Assembly (NCBI RefSeq): GCF_001421515.1
Contig: NZ_LMKM01000006.1
Span: 1-64,000 of the forward strand
Direction of reading: 5' to 3'
DNA length: 64,000 nucleotides
DNA from: Pedobacter sp. Leaf216
Lineage (GTDB): Bacteria; Bacteroidota; Bacteroidia; Sphingobacteriales; Sphingobacteriaceae
How positions within the stretch are numbered: position 1 is the stretch's first letter; every line of letters begins with the position of its first letter. Of this stretch, positions 7,851-17,430 are shown in pieces. Both the position numbers and the translations under genes were made by a program. Below the pieces are notes generated by a model. That model saw only the letters and a list, made by a program, of their open reading frames with translations, was not told the origin of the DNA and searched no databases.

Positions 7851-8046
7851 GTTATTAATATATTTTTTTGCCCATATCCCGGTTTTGCTTCGCATAACCA
7901 ATTCTTTAAAGAACTGATTACCTCCGTTCTAGCCCCCTCCCATCTCAAAGTTGAGCCCATAAGCTGCATTAATCTTCACGATCTAAAACTTTTTAAACTG
8001 CATATTAGTTTTACCAATAGGCATACCAACTTCAAAACATAATTAA

Positions 8047-8517
8047 ATGGCCAAAACTATACTCACAGTAAATGGGATCCGCCATGAACTGGACTTAAGC
8101 CCTTGGGTTTCATTACTCGATGCACTTCGCGACCGCTTACTACTTACCGGCACAAAAAAAGGATGCGACCATGGCCAATGCGGCGCATGTACCATTATTT
8201 GTGATGACAAAAGGATATTAAGCTGCTTAAGCCTGGCTGTGGCAAAAAACGGATCAGAAATTACCACAATAGAAGGTTTGGGTGATGATGATAATCTCCA
8301 TCCCCTACAGCAGGCATTTATTGATCACGATGCTTTTCAATGCGGTTACTGTACCCCCGGCCAGATTTGCAGCGCAGTAGGCATGCTCAAAGAAAACCGC
8401 GCAACAACCCGCGATGAAGTTAGCGAACTGATGAGCGGCAACCTATGCCGTTGTGGTGCCAATAAAGGAATTATCGATGCAATTATGCAGGTAAAAGACG
8501 GAGGCCATTATGAATAA
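8047..8517 (+). CDS. paoA: Molybdenum hydroxylase, [2Fe-2S] subunit (PaoA-like)
   Basis: A 156-aa small subunit of a xanthine-oxidase family enzyme that carries electrons between molybdenum and FAD. The plant-type ferredoxin cluster uses Cys40, Cys45, Cys48 and Cys60 (GCDHGQCGACT); the second cluster uses Cys99, Cys102, Cys134 and Cys136 (CGYCTPGQI and NLCRCG). No Tat signal peptide is present, unlike E. coli PaoA, so the enzyme is predicted to be cytoplasmic. It overlaps the FAD subunit by 8 bases. Confidence 0.92.
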   Translation: MAKTILTVNGIRHELDLSPWVSLLDALRDRLLLTGTKKGCDHGQCGACTIICDDKRILSCLSLAVAKNGSEITTIEGLGDDDNLHPLQQAFIDHDAFQCGYCTPGQICSAVGMLKENRATTRDEVSELMSGNLCRCGANKGIIDAIMQVKDGGHYE

Positions 8518-9529
8518 TTTCGAATACTTACAGGCCGCTGATGCCGACCAGGCCATTAACCTGCGCGATAAGGATATAAATGCTCAATACCTTGCCGGAG
8601 GCACCAACCTTGTTGATTTATGGAAATATAACCTCACCCATCCCGCTGCACTTATTGATATTAACCACATCGGCATAAACAATACCATAACCGAAAACCC
8701 TGATGGAGGTGTAAGGCTTGGCGCAGCAGTGAGAAATGCAGATACTGCCTACCATCCATTAGTTGAAGAAAGGTACCCCTTACTGTCTAAAGCTATTTTA
8801 GCAGGGGCTTCCGCACAAATCAGGAATATGGCCAGTAACGGAGGCAATTTATTGCAGCGCACCCGTTGTTATTATTTTTATGATGATCAGGTACCATGCA
8901 ATAAACGCATCCCCGGATCAGGCTGCCCTGCAAAAACAGGCTATAACCGCATACATGCAATATTGGGAACGAGCGACAGCTGCATTGCAGTATTCCCTTC
9001 AGATATGTGCATAGCACTTTCAGCATTAAACGCCAGGGTAAATGTAATCGGTTTGGATGGCGAACGAAGTATCGATTTTGCTGATTTCCACCGTTTGCCC
9101 GGCGATGCTCCTGAGCTAGACAATAATTTAAAAACCGGCGAACTCATCACCTCGATAGATCTTCCTGAAAATGGTTTTAAAGATCACTATTCATACTTAA
9201 AACTGCGCGACAGGCATTCTTATGCCTTTGCGCTGGTATCTGTAGCAACTGCACTAAAGCTTGATGGAAAATTGATCACTGAAGCCCGTATTGCCCTGGG
9301 CGGTGTTGCACACAAACCCTGGCGGGTTGCCGAAGCCGAAGATTTTTTAATCAATAAAGAGGCCAACCGCGAAAACTTTTCGGCTGCAGCAGAGCTGATT
9401 GTACAAGGTGCCAAAGGATATGGCGATAATGATTTTAAAATTGCTCTTGCCAAAAAGGCAATTGTAAGGAACTGTATGATGGCACTTGATCCATCAAGCC
9501 AGCAACCCGGCGCACAGCCTTCGGCTTAA
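8510..9529 (+). CDS. paoB: Molybdenum hydroxylase, FAD subunit (PaoB-like)
   Basis: A 339-aa FAD-binding subunit. The FAD motif is LAGGTNLVDLWK near residue 28, and SAQIRNMASNGGNLLQRTRC (about 101-120) is the second FAD-contact region. Cys120, Cys130, Cys139 and Cys158 sit in an insertion like the one that binds an extra [4Fe-4S] cluster in E. coli PaoB (YagS), and HAILGTSDSCIAVFPSDM matches that subfamily. A Shine-Dalgarno-like GGAGG precedes the start inside the upstream gene. It transfers electrons to an unidentified acceptor. Confidence 0.9.
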   Translation: MNNFEYLQAADADQAINLRDKDINAQYLAGGTNLVDLWKYNLTHPAALIDINHIGINNTITENPDGGVRLGAAVRNADTAYHPLVEERYPLLSKAILAGASAQIRNMASNGGNLLQRTRCYYFYDDQVPCNKRIPGSGCPAKTGYNRIHAILGTSDSCIAVFPSDMCIALSALNARVNVIGLDGERSIDFADFHRLPGDAPELDNNLKTGELITSIDLPENGFKDHYSYLKLRDRHSYAFALVSVATALKLDGKLITEARIALGGVAHKPWRVAEAEDFLINKEANRENFSAAAELIVQGAKGYGDNDFKIALAKKAIVRNCMMALDPSSQQPGAQPSA

Positions 9530-9556
9530 ACAATACAATCAACTATCGAAAAAACA

Positions 9557-11794
9557 ATGGATAAAGATAAAATCGTTGGTAAGCCGATAAGTCGGCTCGA
9601 AGGTAAACTAAAAGTAACCGGTGCTGCCAAATATGCCGCAGAATATGAGGTAGAAAATCTGCTGCATGCTTATGTGGTAAACAGCCCTGTAACCAAAGGT
9701 AAAATTAAAAGCATCAACATTGATAAAGCAACCGCATTACCTGGCGTAATAACAGTATTATCGCATATAAACCGGCCAAAACTGGCTTGGTTCGATCTCC
9801 AGTATGCCGATATGGATGCCCCGCCCGGAACAGTGTTTAAACCTTTTTATAATGATGAAATTTTATATAACGGTCAACCGATTGCACTGGTGGTGGCAGA
9901 AGATTTTGAAACCGCACGTTATGCAGCTACACTGGTAGAATTTGATTTTGAAGAGAAACCTTTCGAAACCTTCCTTACCGATCATACAGAGCAGGCACGA
10001 CCGCCTAAATTTGGGCTGGCCACTGCACTTAAACCACCACCGCCCCCACCTACTGGCGATTTTGAACAAGCCTATCAAGATGCCGCAGTAAAGGTAGAAA
10101 GTGAATACCAACATGGCACTGAGCACCACAACCCAATGGAAATGTTTGCCACCACAACGGTGTACAATGGAGAGGGCAAACTCACCATTTACGATAAAAC
10201 GCAGGGCACTATTAATAACCAGCTTTTTGTAGCCAATGTATTCGGTTTAAAATATAAAAATGTAAGGGTACTTGCGCCTTTTGTTGGTGGCGCGTTCGGT
10301 TCGGGTTTACGCCCCCAATACCAGTTGCTTTTATGTGCAATGGCCGCTATCCACTTAAAACGCAATGTGCGCCTGGTGTTAGACCGTAAGCAGATGTTCT
10401 TTTTTAGCCACAGACCGCCTACTAAACAAAATCTTAAGTTTGCAACTGATGTTAATGGCAGGCTTACCGCAATGGCCCATACCGCCTTGAGCGAAACCTC
10501 CAGTTATGAAGATTATTTTGAATCGGTAGCTTCATGGAGCCACAAGCTTTACCCTGCGCCCAATACGCTGTTTGAGCAAAAGGTTGTTCCACTGGATGTT
10601 TGTACCCCTTTAGATATGCGGGCACCCGGCGGCAGCACAGCTTTACATGCCATTGAATGTACCATGGATGAGCTGGCTTATAAACTTAAAATTGATCCGC
10701 TCGAACTCAGGCTGCTTAATTATTCAGATACCGATCCTTCTGCAAAAAAACCTTATACCAGTAAAGCACTAAGAGCGTGTTACCTGCAAGCCGCAGAACG
10801 CTTTGGATGGAAAAACCGGACACCTGAACCAAGAAGCATGACGCGTGGTAATAAACTGGTAGGCTATGGCATGGCCACAGGGATTTGGGATGCTTTGCAG
10901 TTCCCATCACGGGTAGAAGCCATAATTAATGCAGATGGTAAACTGATTCTCAATAATGCAGTAACCGATATCGGCACCGGAACTTTTACGGTAATGACCC
11001 AAATTGCAGCTGATGAACTTGGTTTATCCATTGAAGATGTGGATTTCCGTTATGGCGACAGTCAGAAACCTTTTTCTATGTTTCAGGGCGGCTCTGCAAT
11101 GACTGCCTCAACAGGCGTGGGAATTGTTGTGGCCACCAAAGAACTGAAAAAGAAAATACTTAAGGTAGCCCGGAAGATGGACAATTTTCCTTTTGCCAAA
11201 AGTGATGATAAAGATATCATATTCGAAGGTGGCAGAATTTACCTTAAAGCTGATCCGGAAATATCAATCTCCTTTAAAGAAATTGTTGCTTTTAATAAAG
11301 GCCGTAACATAAAAACCACAAATATGGGTAAGCCGCATATGCTGAAACTCAGGAATTACAGTAAGGCGACACATAGCGCATCGTTTGTAGAGGTAGAAGT
11401 AGATATTGAACTGGGAAACGTAACCGTTACCAGGGCCGTTACCGCAGTAGCAGCAGGTAAAATCATCAACCCGAAAACAGCAAAAAGCCAGATCTATGGC
11501 TCCATGGTATGGGGAATTAGCAAGGCCCTGCACGAAGAAACCATTATGGATAAAAAACTAGGTAAATACATCAATACAAACCTGGGTGAATACCATATTC
11601 CTGTGCATGCAGACATTAAAGATATGGATGTAATTTTTGCCGAAGAGGAAGATGAGCTTATTAATGAACTTGGTATTAAGGGGGTTGGAGAAATTGGATT
11701 GGTAGGCATGCCCGCAGCCATTTCTAATGCAATTTTCCACGCAACCGGAAAACGCATCAATAGTTTACCGATTCATTTTGATGAACTGATGTAA
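9557..11794 (+). CDS. paoC: Molybdenum hydroxylase, molybdopterin catalytic subunit (PaoC-like)
   Basis: A 745-aa catalytic subunit that hydroxylates aldehydes or N-heterocycles; the substrate cannot be told from sequence. It has GGAFGSGLRPQYQ and MRAPGG for the molybdopterin cytosine dinucleotide cofactor and a C-terminal GVGEIGLVG carrying the conserved catalytic glutamate (Glu712). The gene follows paoB after 27 bases. No MocA/PaoD-like maturation gene lies within the window, so maturation must be encoded elsewhere. Confidence 0.92.
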   Translation: MDKDKIVGKPISRLEGKLKVTGAAKYAAEYEVENLLHAYVVNSPVTKGKIKSINIDKATALPGVITVLSHINRPKLAWFDLQYADMDAPPGTVFKPFYNDEILYNGQPIALVVAEDFETARYAATLVEFDFEEKPFETFLTDHTEQARPPKFGLATALKPPPPPPTGDFEQAYQDAAVKVESEYQHGTEHHNPMEMFATTTVYNGEGKLTIYDKTQGTINNQLFVANVFGLKYKNVRVLAPFVGGAFGSGLRPQYQLLLCAMAAIHLKRNVRLVLDRKQMFFFSHRPPTKQNLKFATDVNGRLTAMAHTALSETSSYEDYFESVASWSHKLYPAPNTLFEQKVVPLDVCTPLDMRAPGGSTALHAIECTMDELAYKLKIDPLELRLLNYSDTDPSAKKPYTSKALRACYLQAAERFGWKNRTPEPRSMTRGNKLVGYGMATGIWDALQFPSRVEAIINADGKLILNNAVTDIGTGTFTVMTQIAADELGLSIEDVDFRYGDSQKPFSMFQGGSAMTASTGVGIVVATKELKKKILKVARKMDNFPFAKSDDKDIIFEGGRIYLKADPEISISFKEIVAFNKGRNIKTTNMGKPHMLKLRNYSKATHSASFVEVEVDIELGNVTVTRAVTAVAAGKIINPKTAKSQIYGSMVWGISKALHEETIMDKKLGKYINTNLGEYHIPVHADIKDMDVIFAEEEDELINELGIKGVGEIGLVGMPAAISNAIFHATGKRINSLPIHFDELM

Positions 11795-11884
11795 CGTTAG
11801 TTTATCAAAACTATACACCTCGAATAAAATGTTGATGATAAAACAATCAATTTGATTGATTATAATATTACAGGCAACTAAAGA

Positions 11885-12397
11885 TTAACCTTTGGTTTGC
11901 CTGTAATATTTGTATTCCATTTTTGTATAGCTTTTTAATTCTCTATTAACAACTTGTTTTAAATCTTCAACATTATTAAGTCCTGTATAAGAATTAGTTA
12001 AGCAAAGCCGCTGTTTTAATCCTACAGGAAGCTCGTTTAAAGATTTATCATCATCTAGTATCACAATATCATTATAGTTAATATCATTATCTGATATCCA
12101 AGTTTCAATTTCTTTACGTCTGGTAACTTTCAAATTAGAAGAAAAACTGACATCCAAAATTGTTATTTTCCTACTCGAAATTCCTCTATCCTTGAGAATA
12201 GTTTTCCATTGATTAACAGAATACCTATACCGATGTGAGGTTGACAATATTAATTCATCTTTACTTGTTCTAAACATTAAATTAAATATTTCAACTGCCT
12301 TATTATTAAATTTATAAAAGCCATCATCTTCCAGTTCCACACGTCTGTGTGGATTGGCATGAACCATTACTCCATCAATATCTAAAACAAATTTCAT
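11885..12397 (-). CDS. HAD-superfamily protein, 170 aa
   Basis: A short HAD-fold hydrolase. Motif I DIDGVMV supplies two Asp residues (6 and 8), motif II is in ILSTSHRYR, and the acidic motif IV is VILDDDKS. The cap is minimal and the C-terminus is basic. It resembles HAD domains annotated in nucleic-acid repair proteins, but that is uncertain. Its ATG overlaps the stop of the upstream ParB-like gene (ATGA), so the two are translationally coupled. The pair is AT-richer than its neighbours, suggesting acquisition. Confidence 0.7.
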   Translation of the reverse strand: MKFVLDIDGVMVHANPHRRVELEDDGFYKFNNKAVEIFNLMFRTSKDELILSTSHRYRYSVNQWKTILKDRGISSRKITILDVSFSSNLKVTRRKEIETWISDNDINYNDIVILDDDKSLNELPVGLKQRLCLTNSYTGLNNVEDLKQVVNRELKSYTKMEYKYYRQTKG

Positions 12398-12879
12398 TCT
12401 TTCTTAATCCAATTTTTATCTACATAGTTATCATCACAATATTTTGCAGTATCTTCATGATTCGCATCCCAATCATCTTCGGAAATATATACTTCATTAT
12501 ATTTTTTTAACATATCGCAATGACTACTTGTATGAGGCCTTATCTCAAAATCTATACCAGCTAGTTTATATGCAATGAATCGATGGTTCCCTTCGACAAC
12601 CATTTGTTTATATTCGCAAACTTTAACAACCCCAAGCTCATAAATAAAGCACCTTTTATAAATTCGCCTAATCTTCGCAAAGCAAAGCTTAGTTTGGGCA
12701 GTGCCATATGGATGTTGTTCATCTACTAAAAATTGTCTTAGGCGTTCAAGGGTAAGTTCAAAATGGTCAGGAGCGATCAATTTATATATATCTTCTACAA
12801 AGATAGCATAACACTTATTATCTTTAATGTAAGATACCGCTTTTATTTGTGAATATGAAAAACTTTTCTTACATGGCAT
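12394..12879 (-). CDS. ParB/sulfiredoxin-like fold protein, 161 aa
   Basis: First gene of a two-gene minus-strand unit. VVEGNHRFIAYKLAGIDFEI matches the ParB/Srx core in which GNHR binds nucleotide or DNA backbone; the expected upstream strand and helix are present near residues 30-60. No HTH or segregation partner is visible, so a nuclease, nucleotidyl or modification role is as likely as partitioning. It is followed by the HAD gene with a 4-base overlap. The function of the pair is unknown. Confidence 0.55.
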   Translation of the reverse strand: MPCKKSFSYSQIKAVSYIKDNKCYAIFVEDIYKLIAPDHFELTLERLRQFLVDEQHPYGTAQTKLCFAKIRRIYKRCFIYELGVVKVCEYKQMVVEGNHRFIAYKLAGIDFEIRPHTSSHCDMLKKYNEVYISEDDWDANHEDTAKYCDDNYVDKNWIKKE

Positions 12880-13086
12880 GTTGCTTACAACCTTATACTA
12901 TTGATGAAAAAGCTTCATAATTCAGTAAAACGATAACGGAATTCGGGTAAACTTTTGAAATCAGTACTTATCTAATTACAAATATGAAGTCTATTCAATT
13001 CAGGGATTTAAAAAACGCAACCAATCTAATAGTTTAAACATTAGACAAAAAGAAAACATTCCCTGATTTAAGCTGGTTTAAATAAT

Positions 13087-14063
13087 ATGAAACAGCAAAT
13101 TACAGAAACAAGCAGGAGAACGGTGGTTATTACAGGTGCATCTAGCGGTGCAGGAAGTGCAATTGCACTGGCATTTGCTAAAAATGGCGACCGGATCGTA
13201 ATCGCCTCAAGAAACCTTAAAGCTCTTGAGGAACTGGTAAACGAATGTGCAATTTATAAAACTGAAGTTAAATGTTTGGTTTGTGATACTTCGGATTACC
13301 GATCGGTGATTAACTTGCCGCAGCAGCAGCTGATATAAACGGTACAATTGATGTTTGGGTTAACAATGCAGGCGTACTCGCCATTGGTGAGTTTGATGTT
13401 ACCCCGATGGAGGTTAGCGAACAAGTGGTAAAAACAAATCTCCTGGGCTATATGCACGGGGCACATGCTGTGCTTCCATATTTTAAAACCCAGGGGCATG
13501 GAATTTTGATTAACAATATATCGATAGGTGGTTTTCTTCCTGTGCCTTTTGGCGCAGGTTATTCGGCAGCAAAGTTCGGCCTTCGCGGATTCTCGGCAGC
13601 ACTAAAAGCAGAGCTGCGCCACCTACCCAATATACATGTATGCGATGCTTTCCCAGGCTTTTTAGATACTCCAGGCATGCAACATGCAGCCAACTATACC
13701 GGAAAAGTGCTTAAGCCCGGCCCAATCGTGTATGATCCTAGCAGACTGGCAAATGAGATGGTAAAACTTTCGATAAACCCAATGGCCGAAAAAATGGTTG
13801 GAAGTTTTTCTACATTAATGCGTTTTTCACGCACGATTTTACCTGGCCTAACCACAGCAATTGCCGGAAGCGTAATCCGCACCTATTTAAAACACGCAAA
13901 AAAAACAGAAATAACAAGTGGCAATGTTTTTAACCCCGTAAATTTTGGAAACTCGGTTTATGGTGGATGGGGAATCCCAGGAAAGCCAAAAGCCCACCGA
14001 AAATACATTGCCCTTGGCGCAGCAGTACTGTTATCGGCTTTACTGATAAAAAAGAACGCATAG
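13087..14063 (+). pseudogene. Short-chain dehydrogenase/reductase, frameshifted
   Basis: The first part (13087-13338) has the Rossmann motif TGASSGAGSAIA, then the frame hits TAA. The second part (from about 13316, annotated open from 13407) continues the same fold: NNAGVLAIGEF, the YSAAKFGLRG active-site Tyr/Lys, and a C-terminal tail with a hydrophobic end. Restoring one base in TTGCCGCAGCAGCAGC near 13316 rejoins the frames (NLAAAADINGTIDVW). It is thus either a recent single-base deletion in a CAG run or a sequencing error. Intact, it would be about 325 aa. Confidence 0.85.
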
Positions 14064-14066
14064 TAA

Positions 14067-14663
14067 ATGGAGAAAATTGTTTTTTTTGGCAACAGCCTAA
14101 TCGCTGGCTACGGCCTAAAAGATCCTAAAAGCGAAGCCCTGCCTGCATTAATTGATCAGAAGTTAAAACAACAAAGATTCAGTTTCGAAGTGGTGAATGC
14201 GGGGCTGAGCGGCGACACTACAGCTGCTGCCTTATCTCGGATAGCACCGTACCTTACAGGAAACATTGCCATTTTTGTTATTGAACTGGGTGCCAATGAT
14301 TTTTTAAGGGGCCTATCTCCTACCCTGATTTATAACAACCTACAGACAATACTATCTCGTGTACGGGTTGCACAGCCATTAGCATCCATACTTATACTGG
14401 GCATTGCATTGCCACAATGGGCATATGGGCACGGCAGCGGCTACCAAGGCATTTATGAAAAGCTGGCGAAAGAAAACGGTGTGGCAATAGTACCATCATT
14501 TTTAAAAAATGTAGCCGGAAACCGGAGCCTAAATATGCCAGATGGTGTTCATCCTTTAGCCTCTGGATACCGGATTGCAGCAGAAAACATCTGGCCGGAA
14601 ATTCATACAATAATTCAGGCACGGGCCGATAGAAATAGTCCGCAAAGCAACCAATTGAGATGA
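14067..14663 (+). CDS. SGNH/GDSL-type esterase (TesA-like)
   Basis: A 198-aa arylesterase/lysophospholipase of the SGNH hydrolase fold. The nucleophile block is FFGNSLIAGYG with Ser10 (GNSL in place of the usual GDSL), the oxyanion residues are in NAGLSGDTT and GANDFLRG, and the Asp/His pair is DGVHP (Asp159, His162). No signal peptide is present, whereas E. coli TesA is periplasmic, so this copy is predicted cytoplasmic. It starts 3 bases after the SDR gene and overlaps the next gene by 4 bases. Confidence 0.85.
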   Translation: MEKIVFFGNSLIAGYGLKDPKSEALPALIDQKLKQQRFSFEVVNAGLSGDTTAAALSRIAPYLTGNIAIFVIELGANDFLRGLSPTLIYNNLQTILSRVRVAQPLASILILGIALPQWAYGHGSGYQGIYEKLAKENGVAIVPSFLKNVAGNRSLNMPDGVHPLASGYRIAAENIWPEIHTIIQARADRNSPQSNQLR

Positions 14664-15154
14664 GCAAAAAAAGCAAGATTATGGAGGCAGAAAAATTTGC
14701 AAGTGCCAGAAACCTTGAAACTGCAAATGAATTTGTGCAGGCCATTAAGGCTTATCAATCGGTATTGAAGAAAAACCCCTTGCATACCGGTGCCACATCA
14801 AGATTGCTGATTTTATACAGAAAAGAAAAAAATATACAGGCTGAACTTTCGCTGCTAAAAGATTCAATTAAATCGCACGAAAATCATATTGAACAGGAAA
14901 AGCGCGAATGGATCAGTGAGCATAAAAAAATTGCCGAAGATTCTCGTCCGCTTGCAAAAATGCTTGGTATGCTTGGTCCTAATGAGCTGCCCAATTACGA
15001 GGACGAAATAATACAAAAGTGGCAACGCAGGCTAAACGCACTCGAAAAGCGGATAAAAACGAAGGCCATTAAAAAAACAACCGCAAAGCAAACCAAGGCA
15101 CGAAAAGCCCCTGTTAAAAATAAACCTTTAAAAAAAGTTAATCAATCTAAATGA
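14660..15154 (+). CDS. Helical TPR-like protein with basic tail
   Basis: A 164-aa cytoplasmic protein. Residues 1-55 contain one TPR-like helix pair (NEFVQAIKAYQSVLKKNP), 60-130 look like a charged coiled coil, and the last 35 residues are Lys/Thr/Ala-rich and very basic, possibly nucleic-acid binding. The start overlaps the esterase stop (ATGA). The function is unknown; the SDR, esterase and this gene form one operon. Confidence 0.6.
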   Translation: MSKKSKIMEAEKFASARNLETANEFVQAIKAYQSVLKKNPLHTGATSRLLILYRKEKNIQAELSLLKDSIKSHENHIEQEKREWISEHKKIAEDSRPLAKMLGMLGPNELPNYEDEIIQKWQRRLNALEKRIKTKAIKKTTAKQTKARKAPVKNKPLKKVNQSK

Positions 15155-15170
15155 TGTGTAATAATTAAAC

Positions 15171-15485
15171 TTACCACAATGCCTTTTCTTGTTCCGTTGC
15201 AATGCTTTTATAAAGAATATATCCCAACCTGCCGCAGCGTTCTTTAACAAGCATGTCTACATCTGGTGGTACATCACTCATAATTTGATAACGGATTTTA
15301 TATTTCTGGTTGTAACTCAATTGAATGGTAAGCGAGTGTAAGTTTGATCTTTTTGATAAAAGGCCGATAAGGTGATAATCCTGAAGTTCTTTCGCTGCCC
15401 TCAGCAACCTGTTGTCCATTATCTTTGCCAATGCTGGCTCCCTACTAAACGCTGTCTCTAAAATAGCAACTACACTCACCTTCAT
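15171..15485 (-). CDS. Hypothetical protein, 104 aa
   Basis: A convergent small gene with no recognised domain. It has mixed alpha/beta character, no signal peptide and no membrane segment. It lies 16 bases from the stop of the helical protein gene. The function is unknown. The 170 bases upstream to 15659 hold no gene I can see. Confidence 0.5.
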   Translation of the reverse strand: MKVSVVAILETAFSREPALAKIMDNRLLRAAKELQDYHLIGLLSKRSNLHSLTIQLSYNQKYKIRYQIMSDVPPDVDMLVKERCGRLGYILYKSIATEQEKALW

Positions 15486-15659
15486 CAGGCAAAATTACCA
15501 TCTTCATTGTGATTTGCAAGTAGGCAAAAGGTAACCTCTTGAAAACGAGAATCATTTTATTTATGCACAAAAGTTACCCTCGTACAATGATTGTACAAGC
15601 ATATTTAAAGGCCATAACGGCAAATGGATTGTAAAAAACTTAGGGTTAAGCCAGGTTAA

Positions 15660-16055
15660 TTACTTCTTTTTAGTACCGCTGGTTTTCCTTATCGCAGCTA
15701 CTCCGCCAATGGCGAGAAGAATAATAGAAATTGTTGCACCTTTATCAATCGGACAATTATATAGTTCAGCGATGGTAACATTTGATCCAGTAGTAACTCC
15801 TTGCACACTGCAGCCACCAGGGTATGGCGTTGAAGGGCTAACGCTTGCTTCACAACTGCCCGTACCTTGTTTATAGCTGGTTGATAAAGAATAAATTCTT
15901 GCTCCTCCTACAGGATCAATCCCTTGGTAATCAGTAAAAACGCGTTCTGCCCCATTGTAAAAAACTATGCAACCTTAAGGGAAATTATCTGTAGCGAAAG
16001 ATTTGGATATGGACAGAAAAACGAAGAGGATAACACACACCAAAATTTTGGGCAT
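15660..16055 (-). pseudogene. Small secreted membrane-anchored protein, interrupted by stop
   Basis: Starting at ATG 16055 (MPKILVCVILFVFLSISKSFA, a signal peptide), the frame meets TAA at codon 27 (15977-15975), then continues open in the same frame to TAA at 15660. The mature part has four Cys residues and ends NCPIDKGATISIILLAIG, a transmembrane segment and a basic end. The C-terminus resembles PID-CTERM-like sorting signals and matches the intact paralogue at 26828-27157 (NCNFDKG, membrane segment, RR). It is called a pseudogene by one nonsense change; readthrough or an error is possible. Confidence 0.65.
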
Positions 16056-16260
16056 GATACATTGAGGCGAAAATTTCATACTTTTAAACGATAGATAGAC
16101 GTAAATAGTATTCCTAAAACATCTATTTCACTTAAAAGTTTTGAATTTTAAATATTATTTTATATAAAATCGATTTATTATAGCGTATAATTTGATTATC
16201 GACAATCAAAAAAGCCCACATTTAAAATAAAAGTTGCGTTAAAAGAAAATAATGAAGGGT

Positions 16261-16620
16261 TTATTTCAGTAATTGGTTAATTGTATGCAGTAAAGAACTG
16301 TTGAGGAAAGGCTTTCCAATAATAGCATCTGCCGAACAATCTATATAAGCAATCTCATCGAAAGTGAGTCCGGTAAGTAATATAATGGGAATATGAGAAG
16401 TAGATGTTTCAGATTTTAATTCATCGCAAACAGTTCTTCCATCAGCAGTATCCAAACGGATATCCATCACAATTAAATCAGGCTTAAAATCATTAACCGA
16501 TTGTATAATCTGCTCCGCTTTGGCAACCTTATGTGTATTGAAGTGCTCCATCATTAAAAAACAATCAAGTGCCTCAAGCATCAATTCATCATCGTCAATC
16601 AGTAAAATTTTATTATTCAT
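16261..16620 (-). CDS. Single-domain response regulator
   Basis: A 119-aa receiver domain only. It has the acidic pair in LLIDDDE, the phosphorylated Asp in LIVMDIRL (near residue 52), the conserved Thr in LLTGL and Lys in GKPF. With no output domain it must act by phosphotransfer or protein contact. It is divergent from the 16862 gene and about 800 bases from the PAS histidine kinase at 17431, a plausible partner. Confidence 0.9.
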   Translation of the reverse strand: MNNKILLIDDDELMLEALDCFLMMEHFNTHKVAKAEQIIQSVNDFKPDLIVMDIRLDTADGRTVCDELKSETSTSHIPIILLTGLTFDEIAYIDCSADAIIGKPFLNSSLLHTINQLLK

Positions 16621-16861
16621 AATTTAATCAAATCTGCATAAGCAGGTATACAAATCTAAATACTTTGCACCAATAAATACCACAACTCATAGCTATAACA
16701 TGTTAAATTACTACGTTTAAACATTGATTATAACATGAGCACAAGAAGTATAACAAGATTGTCACAAACATTATTTACACAATTGCATACAAAGCTGTAA
16801 ATTAAACATATTACTATAGGATAATAAGAAAACTAATTGGAGAAGGAAACAGGCATAAGAT

Positions 16862-17239
16862 ATGAGACAATATGACTTTTTTTATTCAGCGCTAAGGATA
16901 CAGGTACTTTCAGCCTGCAAAATTGAAACCCTTTGCATAACAGATTGCAAGGAAATATCAATAAAAATATTCGCTAAAGACAGGAATTACCTGTCGGAGA
17001 CTACGATAAAGCGCTTTTTTGGAGTGCTTAAAGATACAGCTGATGCATCGCCATTTGTGCTCGATAGCCTGGCGATATTTACCGGCTATACAGGATGGGA
17101 AGATTTTAAACAACAAAACAAGACGAATAAAGTATGCAATGATACAGTTACTAACCCTGAGCAGGTTAAAGCCCGCGAACTGGAGAGGATAATGAAATTA
17201 CATAAGATAGAATTTCGCAACCCCAAGCATAAGCTTTAA
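16862..17239 (+). CDS. Hypothetical protein, 125 aa
   Basis: I recognise only a pattern that recurs in Sphingobacteriaceae proteins: a Cys-rich N-terminal half, then YLSETTIKRFFG and LDSLAIFTGYTGWEDF, which read like a helical DNA-binding or adaptor region. The C-terminus is basic. It lies between a response regulator and a histidine kinase, so a role in signalling is possible but unproven. Confidence 0.6.
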   Translation: MRQYDFFYSALRIQVLSACKIETLCITDCKEISIKIFAKDRNYLSETTIKRFFGVLKDTADASPFVLDSLAIFTGYTGWEDFKQQNKTNKVCNDTVTNPEQVKARELERIMKLHKIEFRNPKHKL

Positions 17240-17415
17240 TACACACAGAATGAATTTCTTGGCTAAAAACATCGACCCTTGATGAAAGATTAAAAAAAAT
17301 GCTAACCAAAATTAAGGGCCATCCCGCTTTTATTTACCGTTTTATTTTATGTTTTTTGGATATTAAGTGACGCCATATTGATTATGGCTTCATATTAAAT
17401 TTATTCCAATTTGCA

Positions 17416-17423
17416 TATCTTTG
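17416..17423 (+). promoter_or_regulatory. Bacteroidota -7 element for the PAS histidine kinase
   Basis: TATCTTTG matches TAnnTTTG exactly, 7 bases before ATG 17431, which would make the transcript nearly leaderless. No matching TTTG -33 element is seen at the right distance. Confidence 0.45.
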
Positions 17424-17430
17424 ACTATTG

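Noticed and set aside
8047..11794. Xanthine dehydrogenase proper
   Set aside because: The [4Fe-4S] loop in the FAD subunit and the three-gene order fit PaoABC-type aldehyde oxidoreductases better.
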